A DNA stretch of 64,000 bases from Rossellomorea marisflavi (GTDB lineage: Bacteria; Bacillota; Bacilli; Bacillales; Bacillaceae_B), in assembly GCF_022170785.1 (NCBI RefSeq), contig NZ_CP081870.1, positions 4,092,001 through 4,156,000 on the forward strand. The letters are read 5' to 3'. The notes under the pieces are model-generated. The model made no database searches. It worked only from the letters and a program-made list of their open reading frames with translations, and was not told the origin of the DNA. The translations under genes were made by a program, and so were the position numbers. Within the stretch, counting starts at the first letter, position 1; every line of letters starts with the position of its first letter. Below are positions 1-7,955 of the stretch, piece after piece.

Positions 1-2922
1 CTCATCGATCGTTGCCAGGAAGATCTGGTTTTCTTTAGGCGAGGTCTCCCTCGGCAAGTACAATCGATCAGCCAAGGGCGGCAGCCAAGGGCTCTGGAGT
101 TTCTCGATATTCATCGCTGACTGCATCTCTTCGATGCGATCCACGACGGCGTCAATCTCTGATTGCACATCTTTTTGACCACCCGGGCTGGATGACACTT
201 CGGATAGAGGAATGAGGCCAAGGTCGGTCACGATGGCCACCTCATCTTCCGCTTCATAGGAATCCTCCTGATACGGTGCACCGCTCCATGCCGATTGGAA
301 TAGATCGTATACTTCATTATTTCCGACTTGGAGATAACCACGGCCCGTCACGGTAATGGCAGCTGCATCGGAATTTTTAAGGATTTCTCGACTATCTTCC
401 GAGTTCTGTACTTTCAATGCCACCCTGAACCGGGCATTACTCCAGATCTGGTTATCGATGACGCCACCAGGTTTTTGAGTCGCCAGGATCAAGTGGACAC
501 CAAGGCTCCGCCCGATACGGGCAGCGGAGACCAGCTCTTTGATGAAGTCAGGTTCTTCGCTTTTCAACTCTGCAAACTCATCGGAAATGAGGAAGAGATG
601 CGGAAGTGGCACTTCGGTTTTCCCTTGCTTATATAAACGGGTGTAATCATTGATATGGTTGACTTCATAGCGGTCGAACAGGCGCTGGCGCCGCTTCAGC
701 TCGCTTTTGATGGAAGCAAGGGCCCGGTTACTGAAGTTCTTGCTCCCTTCGATATTGGTGATGGTCCCCAACAAATGCGGGATATCCTTGAACGGTTGCG
801 CCATTCCCCCACCCTTATAGTCGATGAGGAGGAAGGCTACTTCGTGAGGGTGGAAATGGACCGCCAGTGAAAGGATATAGGTTTGCAGGAACTCACTTTT
901 CCCTGAACCCGTAGTACCTGCAAGAAGTCCGTGGGGACCATGGGCTTTTTCGTGAAGATTCAACTCCACAAGGTCTTCCTTTCCTTTCAGCCCCACCGGT
1001 ACGGCGAGTGACTTGGCCGATTCCCTCGTCAGCCAGTTTTCCTTGATCGGAAGTTGCTGAACATCGTTCGTTCCGAGCATACCCAGGAACGATACACTGG
1101 TCGGGATTGAATTGGTCATCCCGATCTGATGATTCAGCGTCCTTAGCATGCGGGCATAACGCTCATTGCCTTCCCGGTCGTAAGCATCCAATCGGAACGG
1201 GATCTTGACCGCTTTCTTCTTTTGAATCAAGATATCACCCTGCTGATCATTGATGTACCGGACAAGGGTATGGATATTTTCCGACAGGCTCTCCTTTGCT
1301 TCCGCCGCGAAAATGACGGACATCCCGAGATGGGCATACTCCCCTTCAAGATACTGAAGGATCACATGGTCGGAAATCAGCTGATGGTTCGTGACGATGA
1401 ACACATAGTGGGGTGAATAAATCACCTTTTCCTTGGCGTCATCATCTATATCCCTCTCCCTCAGCACTTCATAGATGGAAGACAGGATCTGATCACGGGT
1501 CTTTTCGTTATAAATGAATCCTTTTGCATAGGATTGCGGGAGTTGGAAGTGGGGAAGATACTTCATCCATTCCCACTCGTTATATTCTTCTTCGTCAAAA
1601 ATGAACACGAAGCGAAGATCGTGATAGCTATGGAAAAACGCAAGCTGACCAACCATCTGATGAATTTCGTTCTTGTAGACAGCTTCCTTTCCGATCAAGC
1701 CGATTGCCCCAAGGCTGAGTTCCGCTTTGACTGGTAGGTGGTCGATTTCACTGTAGACATCTTTCATTTTCTGAGATTGCTCCAAGAGATCATCCATTTC
1801 TCTGTTGGCCATATCGCTTGAGCTCAATGAAATGGTATAACTTGCAGGAACCTTCCCTGTACCAAGGCGGAATTCAAGGAAATCCGGGCTGTCAAGGGTC
1901 CTTTCCCACAAACGGTCCGAGAGCTCTTCCGTGAGATACTTGATCCGTTCATATGATGGATAATGGAATCGGAGCACATCGGTCTGCTTCTCAGCGAGGT
2001 CCTGAAGCTCCTGCCGTTTGTTTTTCAAATAGCTCGTATATACGCGCTCACGCTTTTCTTTCGCTTTTTTCCTAGTTGATTTATCCTTGAAGAACTGAAC
2101 GGTGGACGTAATCAATGTCGTGGTGAACATGACAAGCGAGATGATGATGAAGATCCCCCTAGGAATGACAAGGGCAATGAAGCCCATGACCACAAGCATG
2201 ACAAGGGGCGGCAGGATGATGATCCACAAGCTTCTGCCCGAGTCATCGGATTCCTGACTCGGGAACGACAGCTGCACTTTTTCTTCTGGGAGGTCATAGA
2301 CCATCCGTGGTGTACGACGATAATTTGGATACTTCTTCTTCATCTCGGACAGTGGACGCCGGGACTCGGGCAAATGAATCTCCATCTCCCCTACCCAATG
2401 GATAGAAATGAGATCATCCTCCAACAGGGTGATGGTCACATAGGGAGTGAAAATCATATCTCCCGTGCGGATCTCCGTTTTTTTTCTGATCCGCTCCCCG
2501 TTCACATAATACAATCCGGAGTCTGGATGCAGCATCCATCGTCCGTTCTCACCCCTGTACCATTCTCCCTCGTGATGAGGGATTGAGATATGTGCACCCT
2601 TCCGGGAACCTAAGAACATCTCTTCCAAATGACCTATGAAGTACACATTGTCTTCTTCCGCGAGCGGGGCTATGAGAATGGAAAGTTTCTCACTGCCAGC
2701 TTGGCACGTCCATTCCTTTCCGGGCTTGATATCCTCTTCCAGATCTCCTTTGATCCGGAACGATGAACCGAGCTTTTCAATAGACAGCGTTTCCCACTCG
2801 GCCGGGAGAGAAGGCAGGGTCACAGAATCTGTGAGATTGCGCCCGATCGTTACCGTTTCCCTGTCCGAATTGATTCTGTAATATTGATACTGTTCCTTAT
2901 ATAAAATCCACAGGGCATACAT
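1..2922 (-). CDS. essC: Type VII secretion ATPase EssC/YukB (C-terminus off window)
   Basis: FtsK/SpoIIIE-type motor of the Firmicutes T7SS, which energises export of WXG100 proteins. The 974 codons present show an N-terminal forkhead-associated-like region (starts MYALWILYKEQYQYYRI, then TIGRN), a two-helix membrane anchor at about residues 224-264, and a complete first ATPase domain with Walker A GTTGSGKS (669-676) and Walker B LFLISDE (D781, E782), followed by the ATQKPGG segment. Full-length family members have about 1480 residues, so roughly the last third with the further ATPase domains lies left of base 1. The ATG at 2922 is chosen because it opens directly into the FHA frame; it lies 12 bases after the essB stop. 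Last visible gene of the esxA-esaB-essB-essC operon; yueB-like genes would be expected off the left edge. Confidence 0.95.
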   Translation of the reverse strand, partial: MYALWILYKEQYQYYRINSDRETVTIGRNLTDSVTLPSLPAEWETLSIEKLGSSFRIKGDLEEDIKPGKEWTCQAGSEKLSILIAPLAEEDNVYFIGHLEEMFLGSRKGAHISIPHHEGEWYRGENGRWMLHPDSGLYYVNGERIRKKTEIRTGDMIFTPYVTITLLEDDLISIHWVGEMEIHLPESRRPLSEMKKKYPNYRRTPRMVYDLPEEKVQLSFPSQESDDSGRSLWIIILPPLVMLVVMGFIALVIPRGIFIIISLVMFTTTLITSTVQFFKDKSTRKKAKEKRERVYTSYLKNKRQELQDLAEKQTDVLRFHYPSYERIKYLTEELSDRLWERTLDSPDFLEFRLGTGKVPASYTISLSSSDMANREMDDLLEQSQKMKDVYSEIDHLPVKAELSLGAIGLIGKEAVYKNEIHQMVGQLAFFHSYHDLRFVFIFDEEEYNEWEWMKYLPHFQLPQSYAKGFIYNEKTRDQILSSIYEVLRERDIDDDAKEKVIYSPHYVFIVTNHQLISDHVILQYLEGEYAHLGMSVIFAAEAKESLSENIHTLVRYINDQQGDILIQKKKAVKIPFRLDAYDREGNERYARMLRTLNHQIGMTNSIPTSVSFLGMLGTNDVQQLPIKENWLTRESAKSLAVPVGLKGKEDLVELNLHEKAHGPHGLLAGTTGSGKSEFLQTYILSLAVHFHPHEVAFLLIDYKGGGMAQPFKDIPHLLGTITNIEGSKNFSNRALASIKSELKRRQRLFDRYEVNHINDYTRLYKQGKTEVPLPHLFLISDEFAELKSEEPDFIKELVSAARIGRSLGVHLILATQKPGGVIDNQIWSNARFRVALKVQNSEDSREILKNSDAAAITVTGRGYLQVGNNEVYDLFQSAWSGAPYQEDSYEAEDEVAIVTDLGLIPLSEVSSSPGGQKDVQSEIDAVVDRIEEMQSAMNIEKLQSPWLPPLADRLYLPRETSPKENQIFLATIDE

Positions 2923-2934
2923 TCAATCACCCAC

Positions 2935-4263
2935 TCAGTCTGTTTTTTTATCATCTTTCTTCTGCTGATCTTTTTTCTGGTCTTCTTTTTTCTGATCATC
3001 CGCTTTAGGTGCCTCTTTTTCTTGCTGTCCGGCATCCTGTTCTTCCTGAGGAGCAGCCTCCGCTTCCTTCGCCTGCTCTTCTTCAGCCGCTTTTTCTTCC
3101 TCAAGCTTCTTCATTTCTTCCTCATACTCATTGATTTCACTTTCAATATCGTTCAGCTTTTGTTGTCTTTCTTCACTATCCAGTTCGCTATCGGATTTTA
3201 CCTGTTCACGATACTTAAGCAGGCCAAACAGGATCAAATCCCTATCTTCGAGGAAACGGGCTGTATCAAGGGCTTCCTTCGCCTTTCCGCGCCCTATGTT
3301 GATCCAGTACTCGTAGTACATGGGATCGGACTGGAGGGAGATCGTATTCCTGACATTCTCCTTCTGATCCTCTGACAGGGATTCATTCACAATATAGGAG
3401 AGGGCCAGTTGGTACTGGGCCACCTTTGGAATATCATCAATCTCATAAGGCTCCAATTCCGTGACAACATCACTGTACTTGTTCAGTAAGAAATTTTCCT
3501 GAGCGGAAACAATGCTCTCCTGCTTCGGGTTGATGAAGAAGAATGAATAGATTGAATAGATGATGGCTGGAACCAATAGTATGGATACACCCAGCAGGAT
3601 ATAGCGGTTGGTCTTCCACTTCTTTTTACTGATGGACATGTAGGAAGCAGCGACTTCCTTCGCATCCAGGATACTCTTATTCAGCACGTTTTCCAGTTCT
3701 TCGAAGGTGGCGGTTTCCATGATGGCCCGTGTCACTTCGGAAAGTTTGATCGTTTCACTGAATTTGATATAGTCATCGAATGATAGTTTCGGCTCTGAAA
3801 TGAAGGCAGCCATTGCCTTCGTTTCCTTGAACAGGGTGTCTCCGTCCTTTTCATATGGAGGCAGGCTTTCTTTTACTCCGTAATGCAGGAAGTGAGGGCT
3901 CAATCCCTGGTCGAAAACAATATTCCCAGGGCTTACTACTAAATGAATCCTTGAGAGTCGGTGCTGCTGCACCCTATGGACAAGTTGGAGTGCCGTTATC
4001 AGCCTTTCCTTCTCACCGATATTCAGCTTGTCAGAGGCAATATATGAGGCAGGGATGGTGTGAGAAATGCTAAGTTCATCATTTTCCATCCTGATTTCTT
4101 TTTGAATGGTTGGATCCAGGTCTTTAAGAAACATGATTTCTCTGACATGATCCAGTTTGATCTTTTCATTTTGAAACACGAACGTGATGACGTCGTCAGT
4201 CCGGTTCACAACAATATCAAGCTTTTCTTCTAGGTACGTCCGTTTCGTTTCGGCCATGGTCAT
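2935..4263 (-). CDS. essB: Type VII secretion membrane protein EssB/YukC
   Basis: Core bitopic membrane component of the T7SS that bridges the cytosolic side and the secretion channel. The 442-residue product has a pseudokinase-like cytosolic domain (about 1-215), one transmembrane helix (about 221-243, YILLGVSILLVPAIIYSIYSF), a helical extracytoplasmic domain, and a Glu/Lys/Gln-rich coiled tail (about 380-442). AAGGAG sits 4 bases before the first ATG and 10 before a second ATG (codon 3), so the exact start is uncertain by two residues. It follows esaB by 9 bases and precedes essC by 12, consistent with one transcript. Length matches the family. The low-complexity tail is typical. Confidence 0.95.
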   Translation of the reverse strand: MTMAETKRTYLEEKLDIVVNRTDDVITFVFQNEKIKLDHVREIMFLKDLDPTIQKEIRMENDELSISHTIPASYIASDKLNIGEKERLITALQLVHRVQQHRLSRIHLVVSPGNIVFDQGLSPHFLHYGVKESLPPYEKDGDTLFKETKAMAAFISEPKLSFDDYIKFSETIKLSEVTRAIMETATFEELENVLNKSILDAKEVAASYMSISKKKWKTNRYILLGVSILLVPAIIYSIYSFFFINPKQESIVSAQENFLLNKYSDVVTELEPYEIDDIPKVAQYQLALSYIVNESLSEDQKENVRNTISLQSDPMYYEYWINIGRGKAKEALDTARFLEDRDLILFGLLKYREQVKSDSELDSEERQQKLNDIESEINEYEEEMKKLEEEKAAEEEQAKEAEAAPQEEQDAGQQEKEAPKADDQKKEDQKKDQQKKDDKKTD

Positions 4264-4272
4264 TGATCTCCT

Positions 4273-4515
4273 TTATAAAATTTCAACCCGGTCACCCGAG
4301 AGAATCCCGGCTTCATTCAGGCGGGCGTTTCCTGAAATGACCAGGTCCTTATTGGAAATCCTGATCCAGTACCCTTCCCTTGGTTCCGAGGTGAGCTTTT
4401 GGGACTGCCATACGAGGTCGATGAGCTTCTTGACCGTATGGTAATTGGAGAGACGAAGGTCAAGGACCTTCCCCTTCTGATATCGATTGAGATCGACGGT
4501 GATTTCTATGTACAT
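4273..4515 (-). CDS. esaB: Ubiquitin-like T7SS protein EsaB/YukD
   Basis: Small cytosolic ubiquitin-fold protein of the T7SS locus; in related systems EsaB/YukD is needed for secretion although its biochemical role is not settled. The 80 residues give the YukD pattern: YIEITVDLNRY at the start, the LRLSNYHTVKKLIDLVW helix, and a C-terminal ISGNARLNEAGILSGDRVEIL strand, as in ubiquitin-like folds. It lies between esxA and essB, 9 bases before essB, and is separated from esxA by a 74-base gap containing a hairpin that may reduce readthrough. GAGGTGAATG provides the ribosome binding site. Confidence 0.93.
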   Translation of the reverse strand: MYIEITVDLNRYQKGKVLDLRLSNYHTVKKLIDLVWQSQKLTSEPREGYWIRISNKDLVISGNARLNEAGILSGDRVEIL

Positions 4516-4535
4516 CGTTCATTCACCTCATAAAG

Positions 4536-4566
4536 AAGGAGCGCCTCAACACGTTAAGCGCTCCTT
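4536..4566 (-). terminator. Attenuator-type hairpin between esxA and esaB
   Basis: Nine-base perfect arms AAGGAGCGC (4536-4544) and GCGCTCCTT (4558-4566) flank a 13-base loop. Read on the minus strand the hairpin follows esxA and is trailed by CTTTATG rather than a long T tract. It therefore looks like a partial terminator or processing/stability hairpin, giving more esxA mRNA than esaB-essB-essC mRNA. Confidence 0.7.
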
Positions 4567-4589
4567 GATTGAAATGTCGTCGGAAATGA

Positions 4590-4883
4590 TTATCCACGAA
4601 TTTGGCTGGCGATTTGATTGTCTGCATCTTCGATGGCTCTTGCAGTATTTCTGAGTTGCAGTGAGATATCTCCTAGCAATTCCTGCATTTCAACGAAAGA
4701 CGGGCGAAGGCGCTCATATTGATCGCTGAAGGCACGGCTTGATTCACCTTCCCACATTGATTCAAGTTCACGGATCATTCCATCAAGATCGCCGATTTGG
4801 CTTTCTAGTTTACCTTTTTCGTTTGAATAACGGCCTGACATACCATCCAATTCTGCTGGGGTTACGCGAATTCTTCCTGACAT
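4590..4883 (-). CDS. esxA: WXG100 secreted protein EsxA/YukE
   Basis: Archetypal small secreted substrate of the T7SS. The 97-residue product is a helix-turn-helix hairpin with the WXG motif as WEG in ELESMWEGESS near residue 43, the expected central position, and no signal peptide. The N-terminus IRVTPAELDGMSGRYSNEKGKLE matches Bacillus YukE proteins. It is first in the operon, as in other Bacillus yuk loci, with a GGGAGAGG ribosome binding site about 8 bases upstream. The hairpin that follows probably lets it be expressed above the membrane components. Confidence 0.96.
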   Translation of the reverse strand: MSGRIRVTPAELDGMSGRYSNEKGKLESQIGDLDGMIRELESMWEGESSRAFSDQYERLRPSFVEMQELLGDISLQLRNTARAIEDADNQIASQIRG

Positions 4884-4923
4884 GTAATTTCCTCTCCCTT
4901 ATAACGTTTTTAGTTGGTAATCA

Positions 4924-4952
4924 TCTATATAAAGTCTGAATACCCATAACAA
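4924..4952 (-). promoter_or_regulatory. Possible sigma-A promoter of the T7SS operon
   Basis: On the minus strand TTGTTA (4947-4952) and TATAGA (4924-4929) are separated by 17 bases, about 40 bases before the esxA start. The -10 is imperfect, so this is a moderate prediction. Confidence 0.4.
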
Positions 4953-5090
4953 AGAATAGATTCCTTTTACTGACAACTTCATCTAACATAGTATTACAAT
5001 CTTACATAAAAACACAGATTTTACTCAGAAAAGGAAACTTTATAACTACTAAAATCTCTGTTTCCTTAGGAATAATGTAATGTCATGCTT

Positions 5091-5156
5091 TGTCGATTAG
5101 GTCTTTCAGACCCGTCGAAACGACAGATATCGACATACCCCGGTTCGTACGTCGGG
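5091..5156. other. Structured GC-richer block in the esxA / response-regulator intergenic region
   Basis: The 518 bases between esxA and the divergent response regulator are mostly A/T runs. Within them this block has nested inverted repeats: TGTCG (5091) with CGACA (5121 and again 5131), GGTCT/AGACC (5100-5112) around a 3-base loop, and CCCG/CGGG (5139-5156). It could be a structured leader RNA or a regulator-binding site. I recognise no known riboswitch class. An open frame crossing it (5090-5401) has no convincing start or family resemblance. Confidence 0.35.
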
Positions 5157-5401
5157 ATAAGATACCATACTCAGCCCTTTACGGTTACAAGTACTTACTA
5201 TATATCCTGATATTTACTTTTATAAACCGCAATTTTCAGAAATTGTTAAACTTTTTGGTTCAAAGGATGGGGGACCAAATTCTTCACAGGCTTTTCACTC
5301 CTTTCCATACTCTAGCAAGCCTATATAAAATGGCTGATATATCTGGTAAAACCTTTCATTATTCGGTAAAATTTTTAAAAAACAGTATTGTGGTGGTTTA
5401 A

Positions 5402-6091
5402 TTGTTTACATTGCTTTTGATCGAAGATGATACAAGTTTATTCAATGAGATCCGTGACCGATTGACTCAATGGTCGTATGAAGTCCACGGTGTAAAGGAT
5501 TTCAGTCTGGTGATGGAGGAATTCGCAGCGGTTCAGCCGGACTTGGTGATCATTGATATCCAGCTGCCGAAGTTCGATGGTTTCCACTGGTGCCGGATGA
5601 TCCGTTCCCACTCCAATGTACCGATCCTCTTCCTGTCTTCACGGGACCATCCGATGGATATGGTGATGTCGATGCAGCTAGGGGCCGATGACTTCATCCA
5701 GAAGCCTTTCCACTTTGATGTACTGGTGGCAAAGGTGCAGGCAACGCTCAGGCGGGTCTACAACTATAATGCCGAGGTGGTCAATCTGAAGACCTGGTGC
5801 GGGGCAAAGGTCGATTATGAGCGGAATACCGTGGACAACGATGAAAGGGAAATCGAGCTGACGAAAAATGAAATGTTCATCCTGAAGCTCCTGATCGAGC
5901 ATAAAAACCGGATTGTCACCCGGGATGAGCTGATCAACAAGCTGTGGGACGATAAGCGATTCATCAGTGACAATACCCTGACGGTGAATGTGAACCGCCT
6001 GCGGAAACGCCTGGATGAGATCGGCCTGGGGCAAAACATCCTGACAAAGGTGGGGCAGGGATATATGGCCGTTGAAGGAGAGCTTTCATGA
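5402..6091 (+). CDS. BceR-type OmpR-family response regulator
   Basis: DNA-binding response regulator, 229 residues: receiver domain with acidic pocket E8-D9-D10, phospho-acceptor D52 (VIIDIQLP) and K101 (FIQKP), then a winged-helix effector domain ending TVNVNRLRKRLDEIGLG...TKVGQGYMAV. It starts with TTG preceded by GGTGG; no in-frame ATG gives the full receiver domain. The stop overlaps the kinase start by 4 bases and an ABC transporter follows, the layout of Bce/Psd/Yxd peptide-antibiotic detoxification modules. Its likely target is the palindrome at 7082-7105 upstream of the transporter. The antibiotic sensed cannot be read from the sequence. Confidence 0.92.
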   Translation: MFTLLLIEDDTSLFNEIRDRLTQWSYEVHGVKDFSLVMEEFAAVQPDLVIIDIQLPKFDGFHWCRMIRSHSNVPILFLSSRDHPMDMVMSMQLGADDFIQKPFHFDVLVAKVQATLRRVYNYNAEVVNLKTWCGAKVDYERNTVDNDEREIELTKNEMFILKLLIEHKNRIVTRDELINKLWDDKRFISDNTLTVNVNRLRKRLDEIGLGQNILTKVGQGYMAVEGELS

Positions 6092-7089
6092 TCAGGGCAT
6101 TCCTGTGGGAGAGGAAAAGCTGGATCCTCATGTTCATCTTCCTCCAGTTTTTCTATCTCGGGATCGCCTTTCTCGATGCAGACATACCGGTAGCCTCCGT
6201 TCTCTATGTTTCCTTCCTGTCCTCTCTTTTCTTCCTCGGGTTCCTTTTCTTCCGCTATCAGAGGGAGACCCGTTTTTATAAGGGATTGGAGGAATGGAGC
6301 CGGAATTTCACGATCAGCGGGGTCCCGGAACCGGACTCTCCTTTTGAGAATATCCTCTACACCATCCTCACCGAGCAGGGGCAAAGCCTGAAAGAGGCCG
6401 CGTCGGAAAACAGGAGGCGTCTCGATCAGGAAAAGGATGACCTTCTCGCCTGGATCCATGAGGTCAAGACGCCTCTTACAGCAATGCATCTCATCATGGA
6501 ACGCATGGAGAACGATGCTCTCAAGGCCCCTTTGAAATATGAGTGGTTGAGGATTCACCTGCTTCTTGACCAGCAACTCCATCAGAAGCGCATGGATATC
6601 ATGGAGAATGACCTTTATATTGAGAAGATCGATGTAGAAGACCTCCTCTATCAAGAAATCAAGACGTTGCAGTCTTGGTGCATACAGAAAGGGATCGGTT
6701 TCGATATCGACCTTGCCTCCACCGAAGTGCTAAGCGACTCCAAATGGCTTTCGTTCGTATTCAGGCAACTCCTCACCAACGCCGTCAAATACAGTGAAGC
6801 AACAGACATCGAGATCACTGGAACTGCCGGCGATCAAATGTCCTTGTCTATCAGGGACAAGGGCAGAGGAATCGAGCCTCAAGATCTGCCTCGGATTTTC
6901 GATAAAGGGTTCACATCGACGGTCCACCATAACCATTCTGCCTCCACCGGCATGGGGCTCTACTTGACGAAGGTCATCACCGATTCCCTCCTCATCAAAA
7001 TCGAAGTAGACTCCACTCCTGGTATAGGATCGACCTTCACCCTGATTTTCCCTGACCGCAACGAGATTCACCAGGTGATGGGCATGTGA
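6088..7089 (+). CDS. BceS-type intramembrane-sensing histidine kinase
   Basis: Short sensor kinase of 333 residues with two N-terminal membrane helices (about 11-29 and 36-56) joined by only a few residues, so it lacks an extracellular sensor domain. This is typical of kinases that read transporter activity. The DHp motif WIHEVKTPLTAMH carries the phospho-accepting H124. The ATPase domain has an N box (QLLTNAVKYS), G1 DKGRGIEPQDLPRIFDKGFTS and a G2-like region near STGMGLYL. Translationally coupled to the response regulator by ATGA. Its stop codon lies inside the palindrome that probably controls the downstream transporter. Confidence 0.92.
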   Translation: MIRAFLWERKSWILMFIFLQFFYLGIAFLDADIPVASVLYVSFLSSLFFLGFLFFRYQRETRFYKGLEEWSRNFTISGVPEPDSPFENILYTILTEQGQSLKEAASENRRRLDQEKDDLLAWIHEVKTPLTAMHLIMERMENDALKAPLKYEWLRIHLLLDQQLHQKRMDIMENDLYIEKIDVEDLLYQEIKTLQSWCIQKGIGFDIDLASTEVLSDSKWLSFVFRQLLTNAVKYSEATDIEITGTAGDQMSLSIRDKGRGIEPQDLPRIFDKGFTSTVHHNHSASTGMGLYLTKVITDSLLIKIEVDSTPGIGSTFTLIFPDRNEIHQVMGM

Positions 7090-7105
7090 CAACATTGTCA
7101 CATGC
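7082..7105 (+). promoter_or_regulatory. Palindromic BceR-type operator upstream of the ABC transporter
   Basis: Perfect inverted repeat with 11-base arms GCATGTGACAA / TTGTCACATGC around CA. Its core TGACA-N4-TGTCA fits the TnACA-N4-TGTnA pattern known for BceR-like regulators. It overlaps the kinase stop codon and precedes a TATAAT -10 element (7154-7159) that lacks a good -35, as expected for an activated promoter. Because TTTTCTATTTT follows, it may also act as a weak terminator for the kinase transcript. Confidence 0.7.
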
Positions 7106-7193
7106 TTTTCTATTTTGTTCGCTGAATGAAAGGAAACGGAACTCCATGCTTCCTATAATGAAACTATCAACCAACGCAAAGGAGTTTTGACTA

Positions 7194-7955
7194 ATGAGCA
7201 TACTGGAAGCCGTCAAATTGCATAAAAGCTATGGGAACAAATTCAATAAACAAGAGGTTTTGAAGGGAATCGATCTCACGATTGAAAAAGGTGAGTTCGT
7301 TAGCATAATGGGGGCATCTGGGTCAGGTAAGACGACGCTGTTGAACGTACTTTCCTCCATCGATAACGTAACAGAAGGATCCATTAAGATCGAAGGCAAC
7401 GAAATGACCCGTATGAAAGAGAAGCAGCTGGCCGAGTTCCGCAAGAATCATTTGGGCTTCATCTTCCAGGACTATAACCTTCTCGATACCTTGACCGTGA
7501 AGGAAAACATCCTGCTTCCCCTCTCCATCACCAAGACACCAAGGAAGGTGGCCGATCAAAAATTCTCTGCTCTCGCCTCACAGCTTGGGATCAATGAACT
7601 GAAGAACAAGTATCCGAATCAGATTTCAGGCGGGCAAAAACAGCGCACGTCGGCCGCACGGGCCTTCATCCATGACCCGAGCATCATCTTCGCCGATGAG
7701 CCGACAGGTGCCCTGGATTCCAAATCGGCATCCGATCTTTTGAACAAGCTGAGCGACCTGAACGAAAACCTGAAGTCGACCATCGTCATGGTCACCCACG
7801 ATCCAGTGGCGGCAAGCTACTGCAGCCGGGTGATTTTCATCAAAGACGGGCAGATCTATACCCAGTTGAATAAGGGCCTCCAGGAGCGACAAGCCTTCTT
7901 CCAGGATATCATGAAGACCCAGGGCCTCCTCAGCGGGGTACAGCATGAACGTTAA
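7194..7955 (+). CDS. BceA-type ABC transporter ATP-binding protein
   Basis: ATPase of a peptide-antibiotic sensing/detoxification transporter, 253 residues. Visible motifs: Walker [10 protein letters not shown] (40-48), Q-loop [18 protein letters not shown], signature [14 protein letters not shown] (143-156; family consensus is LSGGQQQR), Walker B IIFADEP (164-170, E169), D-loop GALDS and the switch MVTHD. AAAGGAG lies 7 bases before the ATG. Preceded by a TATAAT box and the palindromic operator, so probably induced separately from the regulator genes. The stop overlaps the permease gene by 11 bases. Confidence 0.94.
   Translation: MSILEAVKLHKSYGNKFNKQEVLKGIDLTIEKGEFVSIMGASGSGKTTLLNVLSSIDNVTEGSIKIEGNEMTRMKEKQLAEFRKNHLGFIFQDYNLLDTLTVKENILLPLSITKTPRKVADQKFSALASQLGINELKNKYPNQISGGQKQRTSAARAFIHDPSIIFADEPTGALDSKSASDLLNKLSDLNENLKSTIVMVTHDPVAASYCSRVIFIKDGQIYTQLNKGLQERQAFFQDIMKTQGLLSGVQHER

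Noticed and set aside
5090-5401. Open frame of 103 codons on the plus strand before the response regulator
   Set aside because: No ribosome binding site, no family pattern, composition of A/T-rich promoter DNA; it ends exactly where the regulator begins.
5815-6654. Long minus-strand frame of 279 codons
   Set aside because: Antisense to the response regulator and kinase genes, which have full domain matches; this is a codon-bias shadow.
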